From Physcomitrium patens (Eukaryota > Streptophyta > Bryopsida > Funariales > Funariaceae): a DNA stretch of 64,000 nt. The translations under genes and the position numbers were made by a program. Numbering within the stretch: position 1 is the stretch's first letter; the number at the start of each line of letters is the position of its first letter. Shown here one piece after another: positions 22,571 to 35,704 of this stretch. The notes beneath the pieces were generated by a model. That model ran no database searches, was not told where the DNA came from, and saw only the letters and a list, made by a program, of their open reading frames with translations. The stretch lies in the NCBI RefSeq assembly GCF_000002425.4, contig NC_037273.1, forward strand, positions 6,706,663 to 6,770,662, in the 5' to 3' direction.

Positions 22571-23950
22571 TTGAACACAATTATCAAGCTTAAGAATCAT
22601 GCAAAATCACTTTTAACAAAATATCAATTTTTAATTGTAATATGGATTAAAGATATTTCTATTTTTAAATGATATTTTTGATATTAAAATGAATATGATT
22701 AACTGAATTTTAATGGTTGATAAGTATTTTTATGAGAAATATCATACCTATACTTAACTTTGTCAATAATGATTTATACTAATTAGAGAATTATTGTCTC
22801 TAAGTACTAACCAATAATTTTTTGTAAAAAACATAATTTAATAATGATTTTTTTATATGTAAAAATCAAGAATTAAAAATTATCGTTACAAAAAAATCGA
22901 ATCAACCTGTAAAATAATTGTAATTGATTTGATTTTTTTACAAAAAATACTTTCAACCTGTGTTACTTGTGTGTTTTATTTTTTTAATTTTATATGATTT
23001 CAATACAGCTGTTAAGATTCTTGACATATTACTTCAAAGAATACAAAAAGAGGCGACTATATGTTTATTGTTTTTGCAAAACTTATTGACCAAAAACTAC
23101 ATTTTTGCCTGCAATAAACCACAATGTTGAGAAATTTTGAAATTTTTCATGGGTGATAAAAGTTCCTGATATTTGCCATATAAAAATCTCTAAAATTCCT
23201 AAAAACGATTTCACTAAAATTTTAGAACCTAGAGGTATTTTTTGTTTCAACTGCACCTGTTCACCACAACTAGTGAAACCATAAGGTTAAGTTTGAAGAT
23301 TTTTGTTTCTAGCTAGATTTGAGACAGATCTTGTTTGGTTTTTATACACATGGACAATAACTAAATAATAAGAGAAATGTATTATTTTTTCCCTCAATGC
23401 ACTAGAATAACCAGAACAATTTTCATACAATCTATTGGGTTATCAACACTACGATTCATAAGCAATGAAGAAGAACTGTGATTTGCTTGCAAGAAAAATT
23501 CATCGTAAACTAAGCACAATTTTCTCGAGTGCAACACTATTCTCATACATGTTTGATCATACCAACAATGAGACCATAGCCAGTAGTTGTTCCCACTGTT
23601 TCTGTATACGTGCTGCTACACATTGTAACATAATGAAAACAACTGTCATTCAGCAAAATCAACAGCACCAAGCTGATCCTTGTTATATACAAATTGGAGC
23701 CAGTACATTCAACAGAAATAAGTAAAAAAATGTGCAAACAAAATAAACAATATTTGCAAACTACGATGCAGTGTTTAGGACGAGTACCATGAAACTATGT
23801 CACGATAAAACCTCACCATCAGTCTACCTCTGGGCACAATGTGATGTTGATCTTTTGCTCAGACGTGCTCACAACCACTCTAACCTTGCATGAGAATTGC
23901 TTGGCAGTTAGCAACTGATGATAGAAAAATATCAGTAATGGGTGCCAGGG
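22571..23950. other. AT-rich spacer and 3' flank of the COA6-like gene
   Basis: No gene is recognised. GC rises from about 23460 towards the COA6-like stop codon at 23952, so 23460-23951 is probably its 3' UTR on the minus strand. Confidence 0.4.
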
Positions 23951-23951
23951 G

Positions 23952-25252
23952 TCAATGTTCATCAGGTTGCAAACCAGCTCTATTTACGGGTGCATGAATG
24001 GGGCCGCGAGTACGATCGCCCGTGTCTAATAAGCGCTTCACTCTCTTCTTAGCACAAAACTGACGGTCAAATTGTTTTACCTGCAAACAAACACATCAAT
24101 GGCAGGTATCAGAAACCGTAGAGCATGTGCAGACACAAGAGGCAAACATCGTAAACCCAATCGTAAATAATTGTGTTAGGGGATCACTCACCCAAGTCGA
24201 CCGAAAATTCTGCTCGTATGATGCCCGTGCAGGTTTGCACTGCTTTGGGTAGAGAAGTCCAGCCGACGCAATTTCTGTTGCTGTTGTGAGACCAGAATCA
24301 TCTTCTACGCAATTGAAAAATACATCCCGTGCCTGTGTTACTCCAACAGGAAAGCCTCAGTTTGAATGTGTGCTTCTTAACCAAAAAGAACTCACCCTAA
24401 AAATGCAGAATGCAAAGTCAGCATTTGAAATTGCTATTAAGCAAAACCAAGTCGAGCACAGGTTGACTTCATCTGGTGATAATTGGACCAAAGAAAGCCC
24501 GATCCCGTTCAAGTTCTTGTCTAATGCTCCGCAGGATACTCTTCTCAGCACACATTACACTGCCGGCTTGTGAAAATTTACAGCATCGAGCAACGAGTAA
24601 GAAGCCAGTCGACTAGGACTTTGTGTAGAGACTCTTAAGACCTTCGAGAACAATAAGTGGGGTGATCCAGCTGCATATCGGTCATTTTCTGACAAGAAAG
24701 ATACGTGCATCGGCAATCGTCCCAATTTTATTTACAATTAACTAGAAAAAATTTTGAGGGTGTTTTCCTTTCGGGTGTCATTCACCTCTTGGAAGGACAA
24801 TGCATACTCGTCTACGCCACGAAGGACCTTGAACCCCGGCAATCTTGAACTACGAGAGAGGATTTCCGACGGCCCAGAAGTTGAATCCGAATGAAACAAA
24901 ATCCGATTCTCTAAAACATAAATTATATAACACGGTCCAGGATTTGCATGATTCTTGAGGCATATATCAGAAATGACGACAATTGTTATTTTAAAGGCCA
25001 TGCAAAAGGGCATCAGCGAGAGCGAGAGGAAAAGGCCAAGGCAGTGGATTAGAAGAAAAAAGCAGAAGAACAGGCCACTTATCAAAATCATCAAGAGCGG
25101 CGGTCCAAGCTGGTGAGCTGTTCCGAACTCATAGCAACAAAGAGGCAGATGACGAAATTACGTCAAACCTTGTAGCAAGCAGCCCGCCCAGCTGCAAGAA
25201 CATCTTTCTCGACATGAGACTGCTCCTGTGTTGCGAAATTTCCAGATTCCAT
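23952..25252 (-). CDS. COA6-like CHCH protein (cytochrome c oxidase assembly factor)
   Basis: Three minus-strand exons join in frame: 25252-25169 (ATG at 25252-25250), 24332-24192 and 24080-23952 (stop). The product is 117 residues: MESGNFATQEQSHVEKD..., then ARDVFFNCVEDD, EIASAGLLYPKQCKPA, FDRQFCAKKRVKRLLD and GPIHAPVN. All junctions are GT-AG in phase 0. Cys26 and Cys36 form a CX9C motif that spans the first intron. This architecture matches the small plant COX6B/COA6-type CHCH family, imported to the mitochondrial intermembrane space and needed for copper delivery to COX2. Two more Cys (60 and 84) are 23 residues apart, not the usual 9-10. The first intron (836 bp) is unusually long. No long open frame marks this gene. 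Confidence 0.82.
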
Positions 25253-26340
25253 GTCTTCCTTTAGTTGCTCGTCTATAACCCCACTACACTTGCTCCACGA
25301 TCATTATACCGTTCACGAAATCTCCTCTCCTTCTGCCTCTGCTTCTGCCTCCCTCAGCCCAGTTTCTTGGGTGAGCGCCGCAAAGCTTCGATATCTGGCA
25401 CTCAAGCACCACATTACAATCAATCTTTCAACAATCTCGTCGATGCTCTGTGAGGAAATTGAATGGGAATCCCTTCTTCATTACTGGAGCTCGAAAGGGT
25501 TATCATATTCATCGAATCTAGCCTTCCAACAGTTCCTCAACTCAGCATACATCCAAACATGCCGCTCCTAGATTCTGTTACATGATGAAATCGGCCCAGC
25601 AATTTGAAGCCGGCACGGTTGGAGGATTAATTGAGGAAAACCAGCACCCACCAAAGGAATTAGTGTCTTCAACTTCTACAGCTTCTTATGTCCGCTACTT
25701 CTGCAGTTTCTCACGGCTTGAGTTAGGGCTTCCATGTTCCATTTCCGAACAGAATCAAATATTTCCTCGGTGAACACAGGATAGGTAGCCAAGGTCATGA
25801 GAGCAACTCTTACAGGACATAGCATTTTCGAGTTTTATGAGCTCCAGCAATCAGTCAGCCGGACACTCAGTCTCACGTCTTGTCAAAGTCATTTCCCTCT
25901 CATATTTCTTCCAGATCTGGATATGGCGCTTTACACCCATTCTTGTTTCTCTAAAAACTGCCGGAATACTGCTGAACTAGCCATGTGGGGAGGGACTATG
26001 CTGCCGTTTCCACCAGTCCTCATGTGCGATCTTCATTGTTACCCGTGATTCCGAATTAAAATCTTGACGTGGAGTTCTCGATGGTATTCAATTCCTCCCT
26101 GTTTGACTCAATCGAATTGCATGTCCATGCAGTGGAGGTTGTGCTTCTGTTTTTTTCTTTTCTGTATTTTCTTTTTCCTGCTCCTGTTTTGTTACCCACA
26201 GCCGATTGTGAAAACCGTGGATCTGGAGTAGTAATTCTTAGTTGTTTGTCCAGATTGATGATCAATTTGAACGCACAATACAAGTGTTTCTAATCTTTCC
26301 AGTGGAGCTGTTGTGGCACCTCAAATCTATGCACTTCCAC
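25253..26340 (-). other. 5' flank and leader of the COA6-like gene
   Basis: GC is higher than in the surrounding DNA, and the region contains short frames on both strands without family resemblance. It is probably promoter and 5' UTR for the minus-strand gene. No TATA box could be assigned. Confidence 0.4.
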
Positions 26341-26370
26341 AAATATATATTATTTTATTTATATATGTAT

Positions 26371-28074
26371 GGGGAATGATAAAGTGGCCCAAATTTTTAC
26401 TAAAGCAACCCACTCTAAACTATCATTGCACCCTTTGTTCCCTATCCTCATTCCCCATGTTCTAACCCCTTCTTATTTCCAATTCCCCATAGTGAGTAAT
26501 TGTTGTTGTCCTCCCAACTCCTAGTTTTGATATTTGATTCAAATCTAGCTGTGAATGTTACCACACTCCGCACTTCAACAATATTGCTTTGTGTTGTAAA
26601 ATAATCCTACAAAGAAATAAGCACACAACAATGGTTGATCATTCAAAGCAAGGACCATGCATTGAAAGCATTTCAACTAAACAAAGCCCTTAGCAAAATC
26701 TAAGAGCTACTGCTATATTGCCAATTACACAAGAGTCATGCAATGCTTCAACTGTGAGAGATCTTGAGTAGTAATGAGCAGTTGGATTCTTATACTTCAT
26801 GGGATTGCTACAAAATTGAATTCCTTAAGGTTCACAATAGATTTGACACACTTAATTGACACCAAAATTTACATTATTGAACTGTTCAACAATCCAATAG
26901 ATATTTCTCGTACATCTCCACTTACCAAAAATGTGTTTATATTCTCAAAAGCACTCAACTTCTTGACAAATATTTCAAATGCTCTTCGTTAAACATCATG
27001 GCATTCATACTCACATCCAATCCCACATGAAATCCAATCCCACACAAGGAACAATGTTTGTATAAATGCATCTTCTATCTTATATGATGGAATCAATTCT
27101 CAAGTACCATCAAGAGAGAAGGAAGAAGGAAGAGGAGCCAAGATCATAGAAAATCTACAAAGTTTACCAAATACAACCATCATCAATAATGATCCATTGG
27201 TAGAATTTGAAAGACAAGAAAGAAAGAGAAAGAAAGAAAGTAAAAGGCAGGGAAGAAGATGATAGCTGCTGGTCCCAAAAAATGTTCATGTGAAATCACA
27301 AAAAAGAAAATTGTACCATCAAGTTTCTATCAGAATTTGTTGGCAACATTGGAAATTCTTTCTTTGAGAGCAAACTGGAGCACCAAAGCCTTCACGGAAA
27401 CTTGGTGACTCGTGACCTCAAGTCTTGGGTACAGTTGCATTAGCTCATGGCAGATTCCAATTATTCATCACTTGGATTGATCCATAAGTGCACAAATTTT
27501 TGAGGAATTGAACAATTTGTAAGCCTCATCCTTTCTTATTCTTTCTTTTTTGTGGCCTAATATTGCATGAGAGATACAATGTTCTTGTGTAAATTCTACA
27601 ATTAATTTGATTAGAATCTAGGAGATTGTGTAATGTGTCAATTAGTGTGCAATGCTCATTCTCACTCTCCTTTTCTTATGTATAATATATTGTTGTTGAA
27701 TTCATGCTAATCTTGGTCCTTTGTTCTTTGAATAGTCTTAGAGAGCATGTCAAAGATCTAGCTTTTCCGCATCAAGCTACGCAAAAAGACAACTCTCCTC
27801 GAACATGGATTATGGATTCGGTTGAACAATTTCATTAGGGTGCAAATGTGGTAACATGTTTCATATTTAGCCAGATTTGAATCAAATATCAAAATTGGAA
27901 GCTAGGAGAATAACAATGATTACTCACTACATAGAACTAAGAACAAAGAAGAGGTCAAGATGTAATTTGAGAACTTGGAGAACGAGAGAAATGAAGATGG
28001 AGGATGAGAGGGTGCAATGATGGTTAAGATAGAGTAAGTTGCTTTAGTAAAAATTTAGATTACTTTATCATTCC
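26371..28074. mobile_element. TIR DNA element with about 200-bp terminal inverted repeats
   Basis: The left end (26371-26570) and the reverse complement of the right end (about 27845-28074) align: both begin GGAATGATAAAGT, share ATTTTTACTAAAGCAAC and CATCATTGCACCC-like text, and end in TTTGATATTTGATTCAAATC. The interior of about 1.3 kb has only the unrelated short frame 26774-26992, so it is non-autonomous. The right end abuts a (TA)12 tract and the left end follows TA-rich DNA, which suggests insertion into a TA microsatellite. Confidence 0.8.
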
Positions 28075-28098
28075 TATATATATATATATATATATATA
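28075..28098. repeat. (TA)12 between two TIR elements
   Basis: This tract separates the right end of the 1.7-kb element from the left end of the 204-bp MITE. Confidence 0.95.
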
Positions 28099-28302
28099 GG
28101 AGAATGTTAAATAAATCCATGCTTTTACTAAATAGATCTACCTTTGATGATGAAGAATATAGTAATTATGATGAATGTAGTTGTTTTTAATGGTTGAAGA
28201 TCCAATAGTGAAGAAATGAATCTAATAGTCATTTTTACTTTTTATGATAGTAAGGATGGATGGATAAATTTAGTAAAAATTTTGGCCTATTTAACATTCT
28301 TT
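28099..28302. mobile_element. 204-bp MITE related to the preceding TIR element
   Basis: The left end GGAGAATGTTAAATA, with TTTTACTAAAT shortly after, pairs with the reverse complement of the right end. The right end contains GAATGTTAAATAGGCC and AAATTTTTACTAAA when read inwards. The same pattern, GAATGATAAAGTGGCC then AAATTTTTACTAAA, opens the 1.7-kb neighbour, so they belong to one family. TA-rich DNA flanks both sides. Confidence 0.75.
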
Positions 28303-30327
28303 TTTATATATATAGTTGTCAAAATTTTAGAAATAGATTTGAGCTAGAAATTAGATATTTAGTGTTGCTTGTTATTTTGATAATTAATAATAAAAAATAA
28401 AAAAATAAAAAATATAATAGATGATATTAATTAATAAGAGACGATTATATATTAGGTAGACACAAATGCAAATACATATGCACATATTCATCCATGGCAT
28501 ATTTCTTAATCTTTTGATTGTTTAGTATAATGTGTAACATAGAAGAATTTAGTTCACAAGGTTGGATTGATTTAAACTTCAAACACAAACTCTCACACAT
28601 GTGTGGTATCCATAAGTTATTTTAGCTCCCAACTTTTGTAGTGACTAAAAAGAGGTACTAAGATGGATTATGAAGAATTGAAAGTTTTCCTAAAAAGAAG
28701 AGATAGTATGAAAAAAAATCAATGTATTTTTTATGTTTTTTTAAAATAATATAAAATTTATTTATTTATTTATTTATTAAATTAGATTCTTACAAAAGAT
28801 ATTTTGAAAAATAAATTTAAACTCCAATATGCTTGTAATGTTTTATTTTAAAGATGATAGTTTATTTTATTAAATATATGATTTCTACAATAGTTTCAAT
28901 ATTATCCAATTTAAAAGTCCAAATTAAATAAAGAGCAAAATTATTGTAATTATATGTTTTTAGAAAAATAAAGCTATATATATGTATATGTATTAATTTT
29001 TTTTATCAAATTTATGTTGATCTTTGTAGGACAATAAATAAAGATGTTAAAAATTTTAAATAAAATTATTAGGATAGATTTTGTAAAATTAATAATAAAA
29101 ATATTAATGTATTTATAATTCTATTTTTATTGACATTGAGATAGTGGATAAAAATATAAATATTATCAAAATAAAATAAGATTAATTTTAATAAATAAAA
29201 TAAAATAAAATAATTTATGATTAATTATATTTCATACTTCTTTTTATGTGGTCACTAAATATTAAACTACAAGAAAGACATCCATAGTAAATGGCCAAGT
29301 CTTAAAGATCTTAATTGACAAAGAGTGTAATTATAAGTAGATTATAATATTTTAGATTTAAAATACTAAAATTATTTTATTTAGAAGTATAAATTAAATA
29401 TTATAGATCTTCAAAATAAATTGCCAAAAATATAAGCATATTAGATAGAAAGTACTTTTAACCTATAAAATAATTTATACTTTAAGTTTTAAAAAAAATA
29501 AAAATCTATTAATGTATAAGCAAAGAAATATTTTAAATTAAAATATAAAAATATATACAAAATAAGAAAAAATATTAAAATAATATCATTTGATTTTAAA
29601 ATAAAATAAATTTTAGAAATTCTATTTTATAATTTTAAAAGAAAAAGAAACAAGAAACAATAAATTCTTATAAGATATATTACAATATTTTTTTATGGCT
29701 TTAAGGATTTTATAATATACCGAAATAAGTTGAGACTTCTAATTTATTGATAGACTTTTAAGAAGATGTAAAGAAACTTCAAAATAATTTTATGGAATAA
29801 GTTTGGTTTGAACAATAAATCAAAAGTTTTGCTAACTTACTTAAATTTTAAAATTATAGCAAAATCTTGGAGTATTAGAAAGTATATAAATATATATTTA
29901 AAAAAAATAAAACTAATATATTATAAAAATTCCAATCTTATGATTATGCAATTAATCTTCTAAATATGAGTCAACTATTTTTTGGACCAATTTACACTTT
30001 AATTGTAAAAAAGTAAGAATATTAATAAAATATATTAAAAATATTTTCTAAAATATTTTATTCAATAATCAAAATATATTACAAATATATATATTTTTGT
30101 GAAGAATAAATATATCTTTACAAATTTATATAGATTATTGTGATTTTAACAAATTAACCATTAATAATTGTTAGAAATTGTGTCTCAAAAAGAAGTTTCT
30201 TTACCAAAATATTCAAAGTTTAATTTTTATTAAAATAGATATAAAAAGATTTTAAAATATAATATTTAATAAAGATACAAACAAATAAAAGATTATATTC
30301 TTAATTGGTCCAAAGAAATATGTGTAA
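28303..30327. other. AT-rich intergenic DNA
   Basis: No protein-like frame found. A (TTTA)n tract lies at about 28757-28779. Confidence 0.5.
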
Positions 30328-30332
30328 CCACT
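30328..30332. repeat. Target-site duplication CCACT (left)
   Basis: Identical to 30891-30895 on the other side of the solo LTR. Confidence 0.85.
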
Positions 30333-30890
30333 TATGAAGGACAAGAATATGATAAAAATAAATAAAGAAGTGAGATTTCTCTTAAAGAAAGATGAAAAAA
30401 TAGAAATAACTTGATATGTATATTAAGAAAGAAACTCGAATGGCTATTGCCAAAAGTCAAGAAAACTAGAGACCCTTGAAATTAGATTGGAAGCAAAAAA
30501 GGAGTTGATAAGAGTGAAGAAGGCTTCACTTTTGTCTCTATATATACTATCTAACTAGGGACTACGTGGCAATGTTCTATAGGACCTCCAATATGTGTTG
30601 ACTTTGTAGGACAAATGCCTTCACTTACAAGGGAAGTTTTTCTACATGTGGGCCATATAGTTAGCTTGGTCTTCAAACTAACAACATGTGTGGCACATGG
30701 CCAACTTGTTGACCACGTTTCTAATTCAAAAAGTCAATCAAAGACACCTATAAAGTTAAAGCTGCATCTATAAAGCTTCTAGGAAACTTTCATAATAAAT
30801 TTTATAGAATTAACTTATTTTTACTTACTTTTATTTACTTCTACCTATTTATACATGTAATTATTGGCTTACATGCATATGTCTGTGACA
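30333..30890 (-). repeat. Solo LTR of the chromovirus family
   Basis: The full 558-bp LTR is in reverse orientation relative to the complete element, with no internal sequence. It ends TGTGACA on the right (the TG terminus when read in its own direction). The TATA box and stem-loop are recognisable. The CCACT duplication on both sides shows one insertion followed by LTR-LTR recombination. Confidence 0.92.
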
Positions 30891-30895
30891 CCACT
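30891..30895. repeat. Target-site duplication CCACT (right)
   Basis: Matches 30328-30332. Confidence 0.85.
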
Positions 30896-33451
30896 TTAAA
30901 TATATTATTGTGTCTTTTGGACTCAAAAATATTCCAACCACTTCTTAACATTTGATTAAAATTACATTTATAAATTTATAGATAATTTATTGAAAGTTAC
31001 TTTAAAAATATTTGTATCTATTCCAATAATGTAGATAAACATGAATAATATATTTATCTTATATAATGAAGCCTTAAAGCTACAAAACTATATGCTAAGA
31101 TTAAAATATATATATATAATTGGATTAATAGAAGATATAGATTGTTAAAGATCCAAAAATTCTAAGAATTTTTTGTAATTTTTAATGTCTTTAGAAATTT
31201 TAAATTATTATAAAATATTTATTAGAAATAAATTTTAAGTTATTGTTTTACTTATATTATGGTATTTTCAACAAAAAAAATTATTAAAAAAATAAATAAT
31301 AAAAAATTATTTAAAAAATATTATTAAAAACATAGACATTTTAGTAATGTTATATCTAATCAATAACTTTAGTTTGTATCAATTTTTTTGATAATATTCA
31401 ATAATATAGTGAAGTTTGTTAAAAATTTGTCTTTAAATTTTTATTCTTAAATCAATAAAAAATATACATATATAAATAAATTATCAAAAAAAATTAAATA
31501 ACTTTCTTGCTATTAGATAATGATATAAAAATATAATACTATTCAATAAAAATATTAAATTTTTTATTTTTATTTTAAAATAATAATAAAAATATCTATA
31601 TTTAGAAATAATAATCTTAAATAAAAATAAATAGTAAATATTAGTTATTTTTTAATAATATTTAGACTAATTGATCTTATTATAAACTTAATAATTAGAG
31701 ACTAGAAATATTTAATATTTAAATTAAATAAATTTATTTTTATGTATTATTAATATTAGAGATGATAAAAAATAACTATATAACTCAATAGTTGGTGATA
31801 CTATTAGAAGCATGTATTATTCATCATGACATGTAATTTTTTTTTGTGAAATCAGTAAAAAAGACATTATTAATAATTAAAAAAATTATTAGTCTTTGTG
31901 TTGAAGTATGTGACATTATCAATAATTCAAAAGATTTATTAATCACCTTTATATAGGAGATAGATTAAAGCTTGTAGCAAACACCATTTAATGCATCTTG
32001 GATTTCATCAACTTATAAATTAGTTTTTTTTTTTTGTGTAATTTATTTTTAGAATGGATAATAATTTAATAAATGCCAATTTTATTTACATGAATGAAAA
32101 TAAGTAAATTTAGATAAAAAATATTATAAAAAATATTTTTTAATAGATAAAAGAAGTTTTTTTAAACAAAAAATATATTTTTTTGAATTTTTAAGATACA
32201 ATGACATGTAAGTTTGATAATTGGGCTACAAATCTAGTGGTCTTTTAAAAACTTCCATGTGACTTTCTTGCTAGTTAGTATATTTCAAGACAAGACTATC
32301 CTTGACACCTTATTGTATTTAAATTTAAATTTTAATATTTTTAATTTCATAATAACTAATAATATTTATTCTAATTTTTTTCTATTTTATACTTATATCA
32401 CTTCTTTACTTTCTTTCTTCCTTCTTAGTGATACATATGTATATCTTTTTGGAATTTAAAAAGATCTATTTCGTCTGTTGAAAAAAAATCTTTTAATTTT
32501 TAATGTAGTCATTAAAAATCCAAAATGTATCCAAATACTCAAATAATTTTCTTTATATAAAAACTCTTTATAAATTCATATCCAATTCTTTTTGAGAATG
32601 TTTATCTATAAGTAAGCTTAAAACTTAAAGTTAATATAGATTCATATTTTATTAGAGTATATATTTGTAAGAAATATAATGCAAGTACAATATAAAATTT
32701 CAAATGTTTAAAATGATATAAAAGACTATGCTTGATCTTTTCTAATAATAAATCTAACTAAAATATAAACATGTATAAAATAGAATAATTAACTTAGTTA
32801 GTATTTTAACTATTTTTGTATTCTTAGCTATCATTAAACCTTCTATTTATAATATGATTCTAGTTTCTACTTAATAAGTGCCAATCGTAGTTGTTGTTTG
32901 GCTATAAAAAAAACCTTAATTATGTATTTATTTTTATTCAAATTAAATTCATGTTATTATTGTAATATTTGACAAAAGTATCAATAAATATTTTTTATTT
33001 TATCATTTCTAGTAAAAACATAATTATGTATAGATTTTTTTTAAAAAAAGTTGCTTAATTTTTTTCTTCAAGATTTAATTTAATTTTTAATTTTTAATTT
33101 TAGCACAATACTAAATATTTTTAATGTCAACATTTTTTAATATTTTTAATGTGTAGTTAAATTGCAAAACCCATTGCTACATTTTAGACAGACATATATC
33201 ATCCCAATTAATTCTTCTTCATTCGTAAAAAAATTCAATTAGAAGACTTACAAATTATTTAGCAATTTCAGAAAATCACTAATCATTATGATACATTTTT
33301 ATTAATTTAATTTCTCCACGTCCACCTCAAGGAAATATAACCGAAAACATTAACAGTAATTAAGTAAAACACCTAACAAACAGAGATGTGAAAAAATTTA
33401 TTCAACAAGTGGATAGCAATACAGAATTGGAAGATACACTGGAACAATGCT
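30896..33451. other. AT-rich intergenic DNA
   Basis: No gene or recognisable element; many short A/T runs. Confidence 0.5.
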
Positions 33452-33474
33452 TATATATATATATATATATATAT
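33452..33474. repeat. (TA)n microsatellite
   Basis: About 11 repeats, marking the border between AT-rich DNA and the GC-richer promoter region. Confidence 0.9.
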
Positions 33475-33499
33475 GTTTATATATATAAACAATTAAAGA

Positions 33500-35704
33500 G
33501 GACTTGGTCATGTGGGAAAGAACTCACAGATTGACTTTCCATAAAACCTTCATACGAACTGCCCGCTGCCCGGAGTCAGCAAGCACTCTTTCCCTCTCAA
33601 AAAGGGGTCCACTTGCAAACCACATGGGGATCCTGACTCTTAGAAAAAAGAACATTCCAGACCCAATTATCAACTCTGCCTGCCTCAGTTCCACTATCAT
33701 TTGTCAAGCCCCTCCCAACAAATAACATACTTGCTTTTTACTCTCTCCTCTTGGGTTCCATGACCACCTCCTTCCTGCAAGGTCTACCCTAAACCCTAAT
33801 TGCAGCAACCCACCAAACCCTTTGACCCGTTCACACCTGCGATATGAAACGAACCAAGCAAAACCCTGGCTGGAGTAAATGAGCCCATGGAGGAGCGTTC
33901 AAGGGCATTCTACCCTCCCAGATGAATTCCGACACCCTGTGCTGGCATTGAATGCGCTAGGTACCTTCTTCCTTAGCAGCCCTGCCTCTGTAGGGTGGTA
34001 CCATCCCTCCACTCTGCACCTGCACAATTACTCTCAGGACACATGTGGATGATCCCCTTCCATGGATGAATAACCTACGCTTTTAAATATCTGAAGGCTA
34101 CGAAAGGCGCCTTCACTCCATCGTTATTCATCCTCAGGGTTTCTCAACCCGAAGAGAGGTCCCACTCATAGTGAATTAATGGAGAAGGGGTTCTTGGAAT
34201 GAATGAATACAGCTCCAGATGGATGAATGTTGTTAGGATGAATGATCCACCGCCTGAGTGGGCTTTTATAACCTGGCCATGCTTCGTGAGTTGAAGGACA
34301 AGTGGAGTGGGCTACTGCCTTCGATAGAGTCCTCCTCTACGAAGACATCGACGGCAACCCCGGACGGAGGGACGAGGAATCAATGATTTACCAGAGGGGA
34401 ATTAAAGTAACTTTTGAAGAAAAGTAACCGCGGACTCTGAACCGGACTGGGCCGGGCTGGAGCTGGGCTGGCAGAGAAGGGGACGGCTCCTGCTTTGGAC
34501 CGGCCTCCCCCCCCCCCGGTTTGCTTTCAATCTGCAACGACGACGACGACGACGTCGACGACGTCGACGACGAGTCGTGCTGCTTTGCTATGCTTTGCTT
34601 TGCTTTGCCTTCCCCACTTCTTTACTTTCATGAATCCTCTCAGCATTTGCGGCATTCCAGTTGCGCCCGGTGCCACTTCCGTCCCCACCACCTCCTTGTC
34701 CAGCCTCGTCCTTTGCGTCGTTACTTCAATCTTGGTGCGCTCTAGTTGTTACTTATCGGGGTTAGATACCTCTCCTTGATTCGCTTGATCGGTGACAGTG
34801 TGTGTGCATTTGTGGACCCTGATAACGTCGTTGAGCTGGGATTCGGTATTTGTGTTAGTTCGTTGAGTTGGACTGTGTTGTTTTTTTTATTGTTTCGTTT
34901 TCCTCTGAGTTGAGTCAATGTGATGGTGGATTGAATGGTGTTTGATTTCGTGGGTGGTGTTGCATTGTTGGAGAGTGCGTGTCGCTGGTGCTAGGGGATG
35001 GTTGTGACGGTTGGCTCTGTTGCGGGGGTCGTTCTTCTTCTTGAGTTTTTTGAATGAAGGGAGATCTCGGTATTGATATAGCTACTTCCTTTTCTGGGTG
35101 ATAGCCAAGCTTTGTATTATCTAGGAGGAGATCATGTTCACTTTGAACTTGTGTGGTTCAGTGTGAGACTCGTCTGCAAGGAAACTTGACAATCGTTGGT
35201 ACTTTTCTAATAGAGCGCTTTTGAGCTCACACAGGCTCCACTCGTGTTCGACATACCGCCTGACAATGGGGACATTTCAATGCTCTTTCTGTGCTTTGTG
35301 ATTCTTGTGTGGAGATTATTGGACAACGAGACTGAGAGGTTAGGAGTAGGATTCGCAGCCCTGTATGAATATCGGTCATGAACGCATGAGACGTCAAGGG
35401 TCATACCGTGCTTCTCTCTTTGTATTCAGTTAACGCCGAGGTCTCATGATTTGGACTCGTGGTTACTGCGCACACGTATCACTTCGGAAATCGGCCACTG
35501 ATCACTCTGCAGACGTCCTTTCCAGGTCCACTCTCTATTCGTACTCTCCGAGGGTACATGGAGCGAGGAACTGGGTACATTTTTTATTCAGGGATATCAG
35601 TATAAATTGCTTGGAAGTTTGACGGAAGTCCAGTAAACAACCAATATCCCAGTCCGCGCATAGCGGATGGTGTATCAGTTCTTGCTGCAGTTGAAGTCCT
35701 CATC
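33500..35704 (+). promoter_or_regulatory. Promoter and 5' leader region of the methyltransferase gene
   Basis: GC content rises sharply at about 33500. A C10 run lies at about 34508-34517. A (GAC)n tract with embedded GACGTC palindromes follows at about 34537-34575; ACGT cores are typical bZIP sites. After this the sequence becomes T/G-rich like a plant leader with introns. The exact transcription start is not visible. No conserved coding frame is recognised. Confidence 0.45.
34537..34575. repeat. (GAC)n / GTCGAC tract
   Basis: Trinucleotide repeat containing two GTCGAC and two GACGTC palindromes. Confidence 0.8.

Noticed and set aside
24286-24573. 95-codon plus-strand frame
   Set aside because: It overlaps exon 2 and the long intron of the minus-strand COA6-like gene and has no recognisable domain.
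26774-26992. 72-codon frame inside the 1.7-kb TIR element as a possible transposase
   Set aside because: Too short, with no catalytic motif; the element looks non-autonomous.
33504-33725. 73-codon frame at the GC step before the methyltransferase gene
   Set aside because: No domain or splice partner recognised; treated as promoter region.
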